DNA from: Vibrio sinensis
Lineage (GTDB): Bacteria > Pseudomonadota > Gammaproteobacteria > Enterobacterales > Vibrionaceae
DNA: 64,000 nucleotides
Reading direction: 5' to 3'
NCBI RefSeq assembly: GCF_003605645.1
Contig: NZ_QVMU01000007.1
Coordinates: 87,881 to 151,880 of the forward strand
The notes below the pieces were generated by a model that saw only the letters and a program-made list of their open reading frames with translations, ran no database searches and was not told the DNA's origin. A program made the position numbers and the translations under genes. The number at the start of each line of letters is the position of its first letter. Within the stretch, counting starts at the first letter, position 1. This document shows, piece by piece, positions 1 through 10,385 of this stretch.

Positions 1-1939
1 TGACATGGTTAAAACCATGCAACGCAACTGGATTGGCCGTTCAGAGGGTGTTGAACTTTCATTTGAAGTGAAAGGTGAAGATGCACCTCTAGAAGTTTAC
101 ACCACGCGTCCTGACACGCTAATGGGTGTTACATACGTTGGTATCGCAGCAGGTCACCCTCTTGCTGAGAAAGCGGCTGAAAGTAACCCTGAGCTTGCTG
201 CATTCGTTGAAGAGTGTAAGAACACAAAAGTAGCGGAAGCTGAACTAGCGACAATGGAGAAAAAAGGTATGGCGACTGGCCTTACTGCTATTCATCCATT
301 GAACGGTCGTGAAGTACCAGTATACGTTGCTAACTTCGTACTAATGGATTACGGCACAGGCGCAGTAATGGCGGTTCCAGCTCACGATCAACGTGACTTT
401 GAATTTGCAACTAAGTACGGCCTAGACATTATCCCAGTGATTAAGCCAGCAGACGAGTCAGGTGTTGACGTTTCAGAAGCCGCTTACACTGAAAAAGGCG
501 TGTTGTTTGATTCTGGTGAGTTTGATGGTCTAGATTTCCAAGCTGCATTTGACGCAATTGCTGCGAAACTAGAAGCAGAAGGTAAAGGCACTAAGACCGT
601 TAACTTCCGTCTACGTGACTGGGGTGTATCTCGTCAACGCTACTGGGGTGCTCCAATCCCAATGGTAACAACTGAAGATGGTGAAGTTCACCCAGTACCT
701 GCTGACCAACTGCCAGTGATTCTTCCAGAAGACGTGGTAATGGACGGCGTAACTAGCCCAATCAAAGCTGACAAAGAGTGGGCGAAGACCACATTTAACG
801 GTGAACCAGCTCTACGTGAGACTGACACGTTCGATACGTTCATGGAATCTTCTTGGTACTACGCTCGTTACTGTTCACCACAAGCTGATGATATTCTAGA
901 TCCAGAAAAAGCAAACTACTGGCTACCAGTAGACCAGTACATCGGTGGTATCGAGCACGCTTGTATGCACCTATTGTACTCGCGCTTCTTCCACAAATTG
1001 CTACGTGACGCTGGTTACGTAACGTCTGATGAACCATTCAAGCAGCTACTATGTCAAGGCATGGTACTCGCAGATGCATTCTTCTACACCACAGAAAAAG
1101 GTGGCAAAGAGTGGGTTGCACCAACAGATGTTACTATCGAACGTGACGGTAAAGGTCGCATCGAGAAAGCCGTTGATAACCAAGGCCGTAACGTTGAGCA
1201 CTCAGGCATGATCAAAATGTCTAAGTCTAAGAACAACGGTATCGACCCTCAAGAGATGGTAGACAAGTACGGTGCTGATACTGTACGTCTATTCATGATG
1301 TTTGCATCGCCTGCTGACATGACTCTTGAATGGCAAGAATCAGGTGTTGAGGGGGCTAACCGCTTCCTAAAACGTGTTTGGAAACTGGTTCACGGCCACT
1401 CATCAAAAGGTGCTGCTGAAATCGTTGATGCTGCTGCACTATCTGGTGATCAAAAAGCACTTCGTCGTGATGTTCACAAGACCATCTCAAAAGTGACTGA
1501 TGATATTGCACGTCGTCAAACGTTCAATACGGCAATTGCTGCCATCATGGAACTGATGAACAAACTAGCAAAAGCACCTCAAGAATCAGTGCAAGACCGT
1601 GCAATTCTTGATGAAGCACTAAAAGCGGTTGTTCGTATGCTTTACCCAATGACACCACACATTTCTTACGAAATGTGGGTTGCGCTAGGTGAATCTGATA
1701 TCGATTCAGCAACATGGCCAACATTTGATGAGAAAGCACTGGTTGAAGACGAGAAAACTATCGTTGTTATGATCAACGGTAAACTTCGAGCAAAACTAAC
1801 TGTTGCTGCTGATGCAACAGAAGAGCAAGTTCGTGAACTTGGTCTAAACGATGAGAATGCAATTAAGTTCCTAGATGGTTTAACCATCCGTAAAGTAATT
1901 TACGTCCCTGGTAAACTACTGAACATCGTTGCTAATTAA
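1..1939 (+). CDS. leuS: Leucyl-tRNA synthetase, C-terminal three quarters (5' end outside window)
   Basis: Charges tRNA-Leu with leucine in the cytoplasm. The reading frame is open to the left edge, so about 215 N-terminal residues including the HIGH motif are missing; roughly 645 of the usual 860 are present. The visible part starts in the CP1 editing domain (TTRPDT and [13 protein letters not shown] motifs), continues into the catalytic core and carries the KMSKS loop at 1214-1228, followed by the anticodon-binding and C-terminal domains. It is the first gene of the leuS-lptE-holA order known from enterobacteria, but here two hairpins separate it from lptE. Identity is certain. Confidence 0.98.
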   Translation, partial: DMVKTMQRNWIGRSEGVELSFEVKGEDAPLEVYTTRPDTLMGVTYVGIAAGHPLAEKAAESNPELAAFVEECKNTKVAEAELATMEKKGMATGLTAIHPLNGREVPVYVANFVLMDYGTGAVMAVPAHDQRDFEFATKYGLDIIPVIKPADESGVDVSEAAYTEKGVLFDSGEFDGLDFQAAFDAIAAKLEAEGKGTKTVNFRLRDWGVSRQRYWGAPIPMVTTEDGEVHPVPADQLPVILPEDVVMDGVTSPIKADKEWAKTTFNGEPALRETDTFDTFMESSWYYARYCSPQADDILDPEKANYWLPVDQYIGGIEHACMHLLYSRFFHKLLRDAGYVTSDEPFKQLLCQGMVLADAFFYTTEKGGKEWVAPTDVTIERDGKGRIEKAVDNQGRNVEHSGMIKMSKSKNNGIDPQEMVDKYGADTVRLFMMFASPADMTLEWQESGVEGANRFLKRVWKLVHGHSSKGAAEIVDAAALSGDQKALRRDVHKTISKVTDDIARRQTFNTAIAAIMELMNKLAKAPQESVQDRAILDEALKAVVRMLYPMTPHISYEMWVALGESDIDSATWPTFDEKALVEDEKTIVVMINGKLRAKLTVAADATEEQVRELGLNDENAIKFLDGLTIRKVIYVPGKLLNIVAN

Positions 1940-1987
1940 TTAGCAAATTCTATGGGAAATAAGTCAGTCTCTGACTAGAACCCATTT

Positions 1988-2014
1988 TAAACGGGGTCAT
2001 TAAGGCCCCGTTTA
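1988..2014 (+). terminator. Hairpin after leuS, probable weak terminator
   Basis: Perfect 9-bp arms TAAACGGGG and CCCCGTTTA around a 9-nt loop, 49 bases after the leuS stop codon. The following TTTAATCAATC is a poor U-tract, so termination may be partial. Confidence 0.6.
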
Positions 2015-2028
2015 ATCAATCGATAACA

Positions 2029-2053
2029 AAATAGGGTGGAAAACACCCTATTT
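2029..2053 (+). terminator. Second hairpin between leuS and lptE
   Basis: Perfect 10-bp arms AAATAGGGTG and CACCCTATTT with a GAAAA loop. No long U-run follows. Together with the hairpin just upstream it makes a tandem structure in the 195-bp leuS-lptE gap. It could terminate, stabilise RNA ends or act in the lptE leader. Confidence 0.5.
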
Positions 2054-2134
2054 ATCTCAAATTATTTATGGGTAATCACAACCACATTCGAGTGATGTGA
2101 GATAAATATTTCAATTTAAGAGAGCCATTCTCCA

Positions 2135-2761
2135 ATGCGTCTAATTTCGTCTTTAAAGTTAACCAGCGTCATTCTGGCCGCTAGCCTTCTTTCAGCCTGT
2201 GGCTTTCATCTTCGTGGCGATTACTCTGTTCCAGAAGAATTGCACAAGATGTCATTGACCAGTTACGACCAATACAGCTCATTTACTCGTATGATGAAAG
2301 GTCAATTGCGAATGAACGAAATTGATGTCGTTCCACCAGCAGCAAATATTCCAAACTTGCACCTTTTAAACGAGGGTGTTGCTGAACGTACTCTATCTTT
2401 ATATCAAAACACGAGAGCAGCAGAGATCGAACTGACTTTCCGCACCAGCTATCGCGTTACTATTCCTGAGTTTGGCCAAAAAAGTTTCTCTACCAGTGTA
2501 ACTCGTAGTTATTTAGACAACCCATTGACTGCTTTAGCGAAGTCTGTTGAACGTGACATGATTGAAGACGAGATGAGAAAACTGGCGGCTAGCCAAATCA
2601 TTCGTCAAATGGCGCGCTTAAAAGCTGACATCAAAAACCACAAACTTGAATTAGATAATAAAAACGCGCCTGACGAAGACGTACCTATGGACTACCGAGT
2701 CATCACCGTAGATGGTGCTGAACCAACATTGGAAAGTTCACCTGTACTATCAGACGAATAA
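2135..2761 (+). CDS. lptE: LPS-assembly lipoprotein LptE
   Basis: Outer-membrane lipoprotein that plugs the LptD barrel and helps deliver LPS to the cell surface. The 208-residue product has a lipoprotein signal peptide with lipobox LSAC (lipidated Cys22), followed by the GFHLRGDY start typical of LptE/RlpB. The acidic C-terminal tail is variable in the family. It is followed 17 bp later by holA, the conserved neighbour, so the two are probably cotranscribed; two hairpins precede it. Function is assigned by family features and context. Confidence 0.95.
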   Translation: MRLISSLKLTSVILAASLLSACGFHLRGDYSVPEELHKMSLTSYDQYSSFTRMMKGQLRMNEIDVVPPAANIPNLHLLNEGVAERTLSLYQNTRAAEIELTFRTSYRVTIPEFGQKSFSTSVTRSYLDNPLTALAKSVERDMIEDEMRKLAASQIIRQMARLKADIKNHKLELDNKNAPDEDVPMDYRVITVDGAEPTLESSPVLSDE

Positions 2762-2778
2762 AGTAATAGAGATAATTA

Positions 2779-3792
2779 ATGCGCATTTTTGCAGACCGTC
2801 TAGCTGAGCAACTGAGCAAGCAGCTTCATCCAACGTATCTATTGTTCGGAAATGAACCCCTGCTCATTCAAGAGTCTCGCCAAGCCATCCGACTTGCTGC
2901 CGCGCAACAGGGCTTTGACGAACGACACCGCTTTGCCATTGATAACAGTGTTAACTGGAATGAAATCTACGATTGCTGTCAGGCCATGAGCCTGTTTTCA
3001 CCTCGACAGTTAATTGAATTAGAGCTTCCAGAAGCTGGTGTTAATGCGGCGATCGCTAAAGAATTACTCTCTTTAGCGGAAAGCTTACATGAAGATATCT
3101 TAATTGTGCTTGTGGGTTCAAAACTCACCAAGGCGCAAGAAAGTGCCAAGTGGTTTAAAGCATTTGCCAACAAAGGTTGTTGGGTCAACTGTCTAACCCC
3201 AGATGCCCAACGCTTGCCTCAATTTGTTCAAGCACGTTGTCGTGAACTCAAATTACAACCCGATGCTGAAGCGGTGCAAATGCTCGCTCAGTGGCATGAG
3301 GGGAACTTATTTGCCCTTACCCAAAGCTTAGAAAAATTAGTGTTGCTTTATCCTGACGGGCAACTGACTTTAGTTCGCTTAGAAGAATCTTTAAGTCGCC
3401 ATAACCACTTCACCACTTTTCATTGGGTTGATGCGTTATTAGCAGGAAAAGCGAACCGTTCACAACGAATACTCCGTCAACTCGAAGTCGAGGGAGTCGA
3501 AAGTGTCATCATCATACGAACAGTACAAAAAGAACTGATTCAATTATTGCAAATGCAACAACTAGCGATGCAAATGTCGATGACTCAAGTATTCGAACGC
3601 TATAGAATTTGGCAATCAAAACGCCCACTCTACTCTTCGGCGCTACAACGACTAAACCAAACGAAGTTAAAGCAATTATTGCAACTACTTTCACAAATCG
3701 AAGTCATGACCAAAACTCAGTACGATGACTCGAGTTGGCCATTATTACATCAGCTAGGACTTGAGCTTTGCTTACCACAAGTGAAGCTATAA
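2779..3792 (+). CDS. holA: DNA polymerase III subunit delta
   Basis: Delta subunit of the clamp loader; it opens the beta sliding clamp during replication. The 337-residue product is close to the usual 343 and has the family pattern: an N-terminal AAA-like domain (HPTYLLFGNEPLLIQES), a middle lid domain and a helical C-terminal domain. It lies directly after lptE. In E. coli the next genes are nadD and cobC; here the next gene is rsfS, only 61 bp away, so nadD is not at this locus. Confidence 0.95.
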   Translation: MRIFADRLAEQLSKQLHPTYLLFGNEPLLIQESRQAIRLAAAQQGFDERHRFAIDNSVNWNEIYDCCQAMSLFSPRQLIELELPEAGVNAAIAKELLSLAESLHEDILIVLVGSKLTKAQESAKWFKAFANKGCWVNCLTPDAQRLPQFVQARCRELKLQPDAEAVQMLAQWHEGNLFALTQSLEKLVLLYPDGQLTLVRLEESLSRHNHFTTFHWVDALLAGKANRSQRILRQLEVEGVESVIIIRTVQKELIQLLQMQQLAMQMSMTQVFERYRIWQSKRPLYSSALQRLNQTKLKQLLQLLSQIEVMTKTQYDDSSWPLLHQLGLELCLPQVKL

Positions 3793-3853
3793 AAAGTATG
3801 CTATGCTTCGCCGCCCAAAATAACCCATACTAAACCAACACAAGGATACGCTC

Positions 3854-4165
3854 TTGCAACTTGCACAATTGAACGATTTCTTAGTCGACAAAGTCGATGA
3901 CATGAAAGCCGAAGATATCAAAACTATCGATGTCCAAGGAAAATCAAGCATTACTGACTTCATGATTATTTGTACTGGTACATCCAAGCGTCACGTCGCT
4001 TCAATTGCTGATCATCTTGCTAAAGAAAGCAAAGTTGCAGGCTTAACACCACTTGCGATTAGTGGTGATGATGAATGGGTTGTGGTTGATATGGGTTCAA
4101 CCATTGTTCATGTTATGCAAGAAGAACAACGTAACCTGTACCAGCTAGAGAAGCTGTGGGGTTAA
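3854..4165 (+). CDS. rsfS: Ribosomal silencing factor RsfS
   Basis: Binds ribosomal protein uL14 and blocks joining of the 50S and 30S subunits in stationary phase or starvation. The 103-residue product carries the family core [19 protein letters not shown]. The start is TTG, chosen because the protein then begins MQ as in E. coli YbeB and because an AAGGA ribosome-binding site (3842-3846) lies 7 bases before it; no upstream ATG fits. It is followed after 3 bp by rlmH, a conserved pair. Confidence 0.95.
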   Translation: MQLAQLNDFLVDKVDDMKAEDIKTIDVQGKSSITDFMIICTGTSKRHVASIADHLAKESKVAGLTPLAISGDDEWVVVDMGSTIVHVMQEEQRNLYQLEKLWG

Positions 4166-4168
4166 GCG

Positions 4169-4639
4169 ATGAAAATACAATTGATCGCTGTTGGCACCAA
4201 AATGCCAAAATGGGTAGAAGAAGGGTTTCAAGAATACCGTCGTCGCTTCCCACATGACATGCCTTTGGAGCTGGTTGAAATCACAGCTGGCAAACGTGGA
4301 AAAAATGCTGACATTGCAAGAATTTTGCAAAAAGAAGGCGAAGCGATGCTGGCTGCCGTGCCAAAAGGCAACCGAATTGTTACTCTTGATATCCCTGGTA
4401 AAAAATGGGACACGCCTCAGCTTGCAGAACAGCTAGAAAGCTGGAAACTTGATGCGCGAGATGTATCTATTTTAATTGGAGGTCCAGAGGGACTTTCCCC
4501 TGCATGTAAAGCTGCTGCCGATCAAAGCTGGTCGCTATCTGCTTTAACTTTGCCTCATCCACTGGTTCGTATCGTTATGGCAGAAAGTCTATACCGAGCG
4601 TGGAGTATTACGGCTAACCATCCGTATCACCGAGAATAA
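4169..4639 (+). CDS. rlmH: 23S rRNA (pseudouridine1915-N3)-methyltransferase
   Basis: SPOUT-class enzyme that methylates pseudouridine 1915 in helix 69 of 23S rRNA using S-adenosylmethionine. Length (156 residues) matches the family (155 in E. coli). Visible motifs are the N-terminal [15 protein letters not shown], the SAM-binding knot segment FLIGGPEG-like [11 protein letters not shown], and the C-terminal [15 protein letters not shown]. It sits between rsfS and mrdA with gaps of 3 and 6 bp, so it is likely cotranscribed with both. Confidence 0.97.
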   Translation: MKIQLIAVGTKMPKWVEEGFQEYRRRFPHDMPLELVEITAGKRGKNADIARILQKEGEAMLAAVPKGNRIVTLDIPGKKWDTPQLAEQLESWKLDARDVSILIGGPEGLSPACKAAADQSWSLSALTLPHPLVRIVMAESLYRAWSITANHPYHRE

Positions 4640-4645
4640 CTTTAC

Positions 4646-6553
4646 ATGTTAAGAACGCGTACAAAAATACGAGACTACCTAGAGGAAGCACGGCTATTTC
4701 GTAGTCGTGCTGTCGTTGCGTTTCTGGGTATTATTCTGATGATCGGACTTTTGGTAACGAATCTCTACTACATTCAAGTTAACCAATACCAAGATTATAA
4801 AACGCGTTCAAATGACAACCGTATTAAAATCGTACCCATCGCTCCAAACCGTGGGTTAATTTATGACCGCAATGGTGTATTGCTGGCTGAAAACCGTCCG
4901 GTATTTAGCTTGGAATTGATCCCTGAAAAAATCAAGGACATGGACGACACCATTGCTCGTCTACAAAAAATCGTTGAAATAACCCCTGAACAAGTTGCGC
5001 GCTTTAACAAAGAGCGCAAACAAACGCGACGCTTCAAATCAGTACCTATTCTGAATCAGCTATCACCTGAAGATGTTGCTAAATTCTCCGTTAATCAACA
5101 CCACTTTCCTGGTGTTTCCGTCAATGCCAACCTGAAACGCTATTACCCATATAGTGAAATACTCACCCATGTTATTGGTTATGTTTCGCGCATCAACGAT
5201 CGTGATATGCAAAGATTAGTTCGCGAAGAAAAAGAGGCTAACTATCAGGCCACGCGTGACATTGGCAAACTGGGCATTGAACGTTATTACGAAGATATTT
5301 TACACGGTACAGCTGGCTATCAAGAAGTTGAAGTCAACAGTCGCGGACGCATCATCCGTACCTTAAAGTATGTTCCGCCAGTCCCGGGTAAAGACATCGT
5401 GCTCAATTTGGACATCAATTTACAGATGTACATCCATGAGTTACTTGATGGTCGCCGCGGTAGTGCTGTGGTTCTCGATCCGAAAGATAATGGCGTCTTG
5501 GCTATGGTTTCAAGCCCAAGCTATGACCCAAATGCATTTGTCCACGGTATCTCAGGTAAAGCTTATCGTGCATTATTGAATAACAAAGATCGCCCACTAG
5601 TAAACCGTGCGACATTAGGCATTTATCCACCAGCTTCAACCATTAAACCAATGATGGCCGTGTCGGCATTACAGGAGGGGGTGATTACCCCATCAACCGT
5701 GCGTAATGATCCTGGCTACTGGAAGATTCCTAATTCCAAAACAAAACCGTTCCGAGATTGGTTACGTTGGGGTCACGGCAAAGTTGATGTACTTAAATCC
5801 ATTGAAGAGTCTGTCGATACATTCTACTACCAAGTCGCGTACGACATGGGGATAGACCGTATTTCACGTTGGATGATGATGTTTGGCTTTGGCGACTATA
5901 CCGGCATCGACATCTATGAAGAAAGCAAAGCAAACATGCCGACTCGGGAGTGGAAACGTGCCAGACATAAAACACCTTGGTACCAAGGTGATACGATTCC
6001 GGTAGGGATTGGTCAAGGCTACTGGACCGCAACACCAATGCAAATTGCTAAAGCAACATCAGTATTGGTGAATCATGGTGAAGTTATCGCACCTCACCTA
6101 TTACGCGCCACCATTGATAATGGCGAACAATTTGCAAAACAAACCCTTGCAGAGCCAGAGAGCTATCCACCGATTACCGGCGTGAAAGATCAGTACTGGG
6201 ATCTCGCGATAGAAGGTATGCATCGAGTAAACCAAGGGCGAAAGGGAACTGCACGTCGCGCCTTTGCTGGAACGCCTTACACTTCCGGTGGTAAATCGGG
6301 AACGGCACAAGTATTTGGCCTTGCGGAAGATGAAGAATACAACGCAGATGAAATCGCTGAACACCTACGCGACCATGCGTTATTTACTGGCTTTGCGCCA
6401 CTCGAAGATCCGAAGCTTATCGTCACCATCGTACTTGAAAATGCGGGCGGAGGCTCAAGTAATGGTGCACCTGTGGTTAGGAAGGTGTTTGACCGAGTAT
6501 TATTACAAGACACCATAGCTGACAACTCAGAACCAAAACAGGCGACCCCTTAA
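4646..6553 (+). CDS. mrdA: Penicillin-binding protein 2 (peptidoglycan transpeptidase)
   Basis: Class B penicillin-binding protein of the elongasome; cross-links peptidoglycan for rod-shaped growth. One N-terminal membrane anchor (about residues 22-43) is followed by the pedestal domain and the transpeptidase domain with the three active-site motifs: S331-TIK, a SVD motif near residue 390 and K550-SG. Length 635 is typical. The stop codon overlaps the mrdB start (TAATG), indicating translational coupling with its glycosyltransferase partner RodA. Confidence 0.98.
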   Translation: MLRTRTKIRDYLEEARLFRSRAVVAFLGIILMIGLLVTNLYYIQVNQYQDYKTRSNDNRIKIVPIAPNRGLIYDRNGVLLAENRPVFSLELIPEKIKDMDDTIARLQKIVEITPEQVARFNKERKQTRRFKSVPILNQLSPEDVAKFSVNQHHFPGVSVNANLKRYYPYSEILTHVIGYVSRINDRDMQRLVREEKEANYQATRDIGKLGIERYYEDILHGTAGYQEVEVNSRGRIIRTLKYVPPVPGKDIVLNLDINLQMYIHELLDGRRGSAVVLDPKDNGVLAMVSSPSYDPNAFVHGISGKAYRALLNNKDRPLVNRATLGIYPPASTIKPMMAVSALQEGVITPSTVRNDPGYWKIPNSKTKPFRDWLRWGHGKVDVLKSIEESVDTFYYQVAYDMGIDRISRWMMMFGFGDYTGIDIYEESKANMPTREWKRARHKTPWYQGDTIPVGIGQGYWTATPMQIAKATSVLVNHGEVIAPHLLRATIDNGEQFAKQTLAEPESYPPITGVKDQYWDLAIEGMHRVNQGRKGTARRAFAGTPYTSGGKSGTAQVFGLAEDEEYNADEIAEHLRDHALFTGFAPLEDPKLIVTIVLENAGGGSSNGAPVVRKVFDRVLLQDTIADNSEPKQATP

Positions 6554-7674
6554 TGGAATTAGACCCATCAACCGGACAAAACCGAGCGTTATTTGAGCGT
6601 GTTCATATCGATCTCCCTCTACTACTCGGTATCATTGTCCTGATGGGTTTTGGGCTAGTTGTGATGTATAGCGCTAGTGGGCAAAATCTGATCATGATGG
6701 AACGCCAAGCGATGCGGATGGTACTCGCATTGGGCGTACTTATTTTACTGGCTCAAATCCCACCCAGAAGCTATGAAACGCTCGCACCACTATTGTTTTT
6801 CATTGGAGTGACATTACTGCTCGGTGTACTCTTCTTTGGTGAATCATCCAAAGGCGCACAGCGGTGGCTCAATTTAGGCTTTATTCGCTTTCAGCCCTCC
6901 GAATTACTCAAACTTGCCGTGCCATTGATGGTTGCTCGCTATATAGGAAAACGCTCACTTCCACCGAAGCTTCAAACATTAGTGGCTTCTTTAGTCATGG
7001 TGTTTATCCCAACTATTTTGATCGCAAAGCAGCCTGACTTAGGTACATCAATATTGATTGCCGCTTCCGGGGTTTTTGTTATCTTCCTTTCGGGTATTAG
7101 TTGGAAAATTATCATCGGTGCAGCTTGTGCCCTTGGCGGTTTTCTGCCAATACTGTGGTTTTTCCTAATGCGCGAATATCAAAAAGTTCGCGTACGTACA
7201 CTGTTTAACCCAGAGTCCGATCCCCTCGGAGCGGGCTACCATATCATTCAAAGTAAAATTGCAATTGGTTCGGGTGGTGTGACGGGTAAAGGTTGGCTTC
7301 AAGGCACACAGTCCCAGTTAGAATTTATTCCTGAGCGACACACAGATTTTATTTTTGCTGTTATCGCCGAGGAATGGGGCCTGATTGGTATTCTTATCTT
7401 GCTCACTATTTATCTATTTATTATTGGTCGTGGCTTGTACCTCGCAAGCAAAGCACAGACTGCTTTTGGCAGAATGATGGCAGGCAGTATCGTATTAAGC
7501 TTTTTTGTCTATATTTTTGTGAATATTGGCATGGTCAGTGGTATCCTTCCGGTCGTCGGCGTTCCACTCCCCCTTATTAGCTATGGTGGCACTTCAATGG
7601 TCACCTTAATGGCTGGTTTTGGCATTCTTATGTCAATTCACACACATAGAAAAGCATTCTCTAAGGCAACATAA
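6553..7674 (+). CDS. mrdB: Peptidoglycan glycosyltransferase RodA
   Basis: SEDS-family polytopic membrane protein that polymerises lipid II during elongation together with PBP2. The 373 residues form about ten hydrophobic segments, with the SEDS signatures [16 protein letters not shown] and the C-terminal [11 protein letters not shown]. Its start overlaps the mrdA stop codon by one base, and rlpA begins immediately after its stop (TAAATG), so mrdA, mrdB and rlpA look like one transcription unit. Confidence 0.98.
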   Translation: MELDPSTGQNRALFERVHIDLPLLLGIIVLMGFGLVVMYSASGQNLIMMERQAMRMVLALGVLILLAQIPPRSYETLAPLLFFIGVTLLLGVLFFGESSKGAQRWLNLGFIRFQPSELLKLAVPLMVARYIGKRSLPPKLQTLVASLVMVFIPTILIAKQPDLGTSILIAASGVFVIFLSGISWKIIIGAACALGGFLPILWFFLMREYQKVRVRTLFNPESDPLGAGYHIIQSKIAIGSGGVTGKGWLQGTQSQLEFIPERHTDFIFAVIAEEWGLIGILILLTIYLFIIGRGLYLASKAQTAFGRMMAGSIVLSFFVYIFVNIGMVSGILPVVGVPLPLISYGGTSMVTLMAGFGILMSIHTHRKAFSKAT

Positions 7675-8460
7675 ATGAACAACCTAAAACATATTTCAAC
7701 GATTGTGCTCGCTGGTGCAATCTTGTCTGGCTGCTCAACCAGTTCGAAACGTTATGATATAGATGACGATATTGCCCCTGAGAAACCCATTTCCGTTGAA
7801 CACATTGAAGATGCCGTTCCACAATATGAACCCTATAGCTTAGGGGGCAATAGCGACTATACCCTGCGTGGACAACGCTATGAAATCATCAAGGAACCAC
7901 AAGGTTTTACCGAGAAAGGTCAAGCATCATGGTATGGGAAAAAATTCCATGGCCATCTGACCTCCAATGGCGAAATCTATGACATGTACTCAATGACGGC
8001 AGCGCACAAAACTTTGCCTATCCCTAGTTATGTCAAAGTCACAAATACAGACAACGGAAAATCAACGATTGTGCGAGTCAATGACCGTGGTCCCTTTCAT
8101 CCCGGACGAATCATCGATTTAAGTTATGCAGCTGCAACTAAGCTAGATGTTATTCGTACTGGTACAGCTAATGTCGAGATTGAAGTGATTCAAACAACGA
8201 AACCCGTTGAAGAGCATAAGCAAAAAGCCTTTCCTAAGTTTGTTATCCAAGTCGCCTCTTCCCAACATGAAGATAGGGTGAGAACTTTATCGCAAGATTT
8301 GGGTCAAAAGCTATCAGTCGCTAGTTTTGTTGGCGTAGGCTCCGATAAAAAGATACATCGCGTATTTTTAGGGCCATTTGATGACTATTTGCTGACGCAA
8401 AAAGCATTAGAACAAGTTAAAGTGCTGGGGTATTCGAGCGCTTTCATTAAATCACAATAA
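7675..8460 (+). CDS. rlpA: Septal ring lytic transglycosylase / lipoprotein RlpA
   Basis: Outer-membrane lipoprotein that acts on stem-peptide-free (denuded) glycan at division sites in some gammaproteobacteria. Lipobox LSGC puts the lipidated cysteine at residue 20. A double-psi beta-barrel domain (about 84-170; motifs GQASWYGKKFHG and VRVNDRGPF) precedes a C-terminal SPOR domain (about 185-260) that binds denuded peptidoglycan. At 261 residues it is shorter than E. coli RlpA (362) because the linker is short. Whether it is catalytically active cannot be seen from the sequence. Confidence 0.95.
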   Translation: MNNLKHISTIVLAGAILSGCSTSSKRYDIDDDIAPEKPISVEHIEDAVPQYEPYSLGGNSDYTLRGQRYEIIKEPQGFTEKGQASWYGKKFHGHLTSNGEIYDMYSMTAAHKTLPIPSYVKVTNTDNGKSTIVRVNDRGPFHPGRIIDLSYAAATKLDVIRTGTANVEIEVIQTTKPVEEHKQKAFPKFVIQVASSQHEDRVRTLSQDLGQKLSVASFVGVGSDKKIHRVFLGPFDDYLLTQKALEQVKVLGYSSAFIKSQ

Positions 8461-8507
8461 TCTTACAGTCCGTATAGGCCGCTCTTGCTGGCTTGCATGA
8501 ATGATTC

Positions 8508-8516
8508 TGTTAAGAT
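8508..8516 (+). promoter_or_regulatory. Probable dacA promoter (extended -10)
   Basis: TG at 8508-8509, one base, then TAAGAT (8511-8516) form an extended -10 element 32 bases before the dacA start. No good -35 is seen at 16-18 bp spacing. Confidence 0.45.
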
Positions 8517-8547
8517 ACGTCCAGTTTAAGATAAATCTGTAGCTAAC

Positions 8548-9726
8548 ATGAAAAAAACAACATTAATTAAAACCGCTTTTGCGTCTTCCATAGCGCTTTC
8601 CGTAACTCTTTCAACTTCAGCGTTTGCCTCTCCAACGGTAATTCCTGATGCGCCGCAAATTGCTGCAAAAGGTTATGTATTAATCGATTATCACTCAGGC
8701 AAAGTTCTTGCTGAAAAAGAGATGAATACCAGACTCTCTCCTGCTAGCCTGACCAAAATGATGACAAGTTATGTTATCGGCCAAGAACTGGCTCGTGGCA
8801 ACATCACTCCTGAAGATGATGTAACCATCAGTAAGAATGCTTGGGCGAAGAACTTCCCTGATTCGTCAAAAATGTTCATTGAAGTGGGCACCACGGTAAA
8901 AGTAAAAGATCTTAACCATGGCATTATTGTTCAATCAGGTAACGATGCTTGTGTTGCTATGGCTGAGCATATCGCAGGTTCTGAAGATGCATTTGTTGAT
9001 CTGATGAATGCTTGGGCTGATACCATTGGTATGGACAACACGCATTTCGCGAACGTTCACGGCCTAGATAACCCTGATTTGTACTCAACCCCATACGACA
9101 TGGCTTTACTAGGTTCGGCGCTAATTCGTGACGTTCCTGATGAGTACCGTATCTACTCAGATAAAAAATTCACTTACAACGGCATCACTCAATACAACCG
9201 TAACGGTTTGCTTTGGGATAAAAGCATGAACGTTGACGGCATCAAAACCGGCCATACAAGTAACGCAGGTTACAGCCTAGTAAGCTCAGCAACCGAGGGC
9301 AAAATGCGTTTAGTTGCTGTCGTAATGGGAACCAAAGATGCCAACGCTCGTAAATCAGAAAGTAAAAAACTACTGAGCTACGGCTTCCGTTTCTTTGAAA
9401 CCGTTAATCCGCATACTGCTGGTGAAACATTCGTTGAAGAAAACGTATGGATGGGTGACAAAGACAAAGTAGCACTTGGTCTAGATCAAGACACTTATGT
9501 CACTCTACCACGCGGCCAAGCTAAAAATCTGAAAGCGAGCTTTGTTCTTGAAAAAGAACTCAAAGCGCCAATCACTAAAGGTGAAGTTGTTGGTAAGCTA
9601 TACTATCAACTTGATGGTAAAGATATTGCTGAATACCCTCTACTAGCACTGGAAAATGTCAATGAAGGCAGTTTGTTCAGTCGTATGTGGGACTACATTG
9701 TGATGCTGTTTAAGAGCTTCTTCTAA
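8548..9726 (+). CDS. dacA: D-alanyl-D-alanine carboxypeptidase (PBP5)
   Basis: Trims the terminal D-alanine from peptidoglycan pentapeptides on the outer face of the inner membrane. A cleavable signal peptide (about residues 1-27, ending SAFA) precedes the catalytic domain with S67-LTK, S130-GN and K233-TG motifs. The C-terminal end is an amphipathic membrane anchor (SRMWDYIVMLFKSFF). Length 392 is normal. It has its own probable promoter and is closed by a strong terminator at 9747. Confidence 0.98.
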   Translation: MKKTTLIKTAFASSIALSVTLSTSAFASPTVIPDAPQIAAKGYVLIDYHSGKVLAEKEMNTRLSPASLTKMMTSYVIGQELARGNITPEDDVTISKNAWAKNFPDSSKMFIEVGTTVKVKDLNHGIIVQSGNDACVAMAEHIAGSEDAFVDLMNAWADTIGMDNTHFANVHGLDNPDLYSTPYDMALLGSALIRDVPDEYRIYSDKKFTYNGITQYNRNGLLWDKSMNVDGIKTGHTSNAGYSLVSSATEGKMRLVAVVMGTKDANARKSESKKLLSYGFRFFETVNPHTAGETFVEENVWMGDKDKVALGLDQDTYVTLPRGQAKNLKASFVLEKELKAPITKGEVVGKLYYQLDGKDIAEYPLLALENVNEGSLFSRMWDYIVMLFKSFF

Positions 9727-9746
9727 ACAATTATCGCTTTAATATT

Positions 9747-9770
9747 AAAAGCCGCCAAGTGCGGCTTTTT
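9747..9770 (+). terminator. Intrinsic terminator of dacA
   Basis: AAAAGCCGC, loop CAAGT, GCGGCTTTTT: a GC-rich stem with an A-run before it and a U-run after it, 20 bases after the dacA stop. Confidence 0.9.
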
Positions 9771-9880
9771 GCTTTCATCAAGCTTGTGAAAGACGACGTG
9801 TTGAGCACAACTTGAGATCAACCATGAATGGCAGTACTATGCGGCGCTGCTAACATTGCTTTCCAACTTGGAGTTTCCTA

Positions 9881-10159
9881 ATGCTAACGATCAACTCTGA
9901 TGCAAAATTGAAAGACCTGCTTGAGTTCCCTTGTACATTTACTTACAAGGTTATGGGCTATGCAAAACCAGAGCTACCTGAAAAGGTTCTGACGGTTATT
10001 CAACGCCATGCTCCTGGTGATTACATTCCTAAAATCACGCCAAGCGCAAAAGGCAACTACCATGCCGTATCGGTAACGATCACTGCTACATCGATTGAAC
10101 AAGTCGAGACTCTTTATAAAGAACTTGGCGATATCGATATCGTACGTATGGTGCTATAA
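9881..10159 (+). CDS. ybeD: UPF0250 family protein YbeD
   Basis: A 92-residue cytoplasmic protein matching the UPF0250/DUF493 family (E. coli YbeD, 87 residues), recognisable by [16 protein letters not shown] and the ferredoxin-like ACT-type pattern that follows. The biochemical role is unknown; its constant position between dacA and lipB has led to suggestions of a link with lipoate metabolism, which remains inference. The start has a purine-rich site (GGAG) 7 bases upstream. A terminator follows at 10235. Confidence 0.93.
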   Translation: MLTINSDAKLKDLLEFPCTFTYKVMGYAKPELPEKVLTVIQRHAPGDYIPKITPSAKGNYHAVSVTITATSIEQVETLYKELGDIDIVRMVL

Positions 10160-10234
10160 ACTGAATATTCGCTAACCAAAAGTGATGCCCACCCATAGGG
10201 TTAGTATTTTATTTTAAATATTCAAATATTTTTG

Positions 10235-10258
10235 AAAGCAGCCTTTGGCTGCTTTTTC
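10235..10258 (+). terminator. Intrinsic terminator of ybeD
   Basis: AAAGCAGCC, loop TTT, GGCTGCTTT followed by TTTCTTT. It separates ybeD from lipB. Confidence 0.85.
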
Positions 10259-10345
10259 TTTATTAATCAATAAATTATGTGAACAATATATCGAATGGAG
10301 TTAAAAACCTGTTACTAAGATATAGTTCATTATGTAGAAGCAGTT

Positions 10346-10351
10346 TATAAT
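10346..10351 (+). promoter_or_regulatory. Candidate -10 box for lipB-lipA
   Basis: A consensus TATAAT lies 35 bases before the lipB start and after the ybeD terminator. No convincing -35 is visible, so the promoter call rests on the -10 and on position. Confidence 0.45.
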
Positions 10352-10385
10352 CCAATGACTTTACTAATCGACTAAGGGTTCAAGT

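Noticed and set aside
2074-2102. TCACA and TGTGA half-sites before lptE, like a CRP site
   Set aside because: The halves are about 14 bp apart, not the 6 bp CRP needs.
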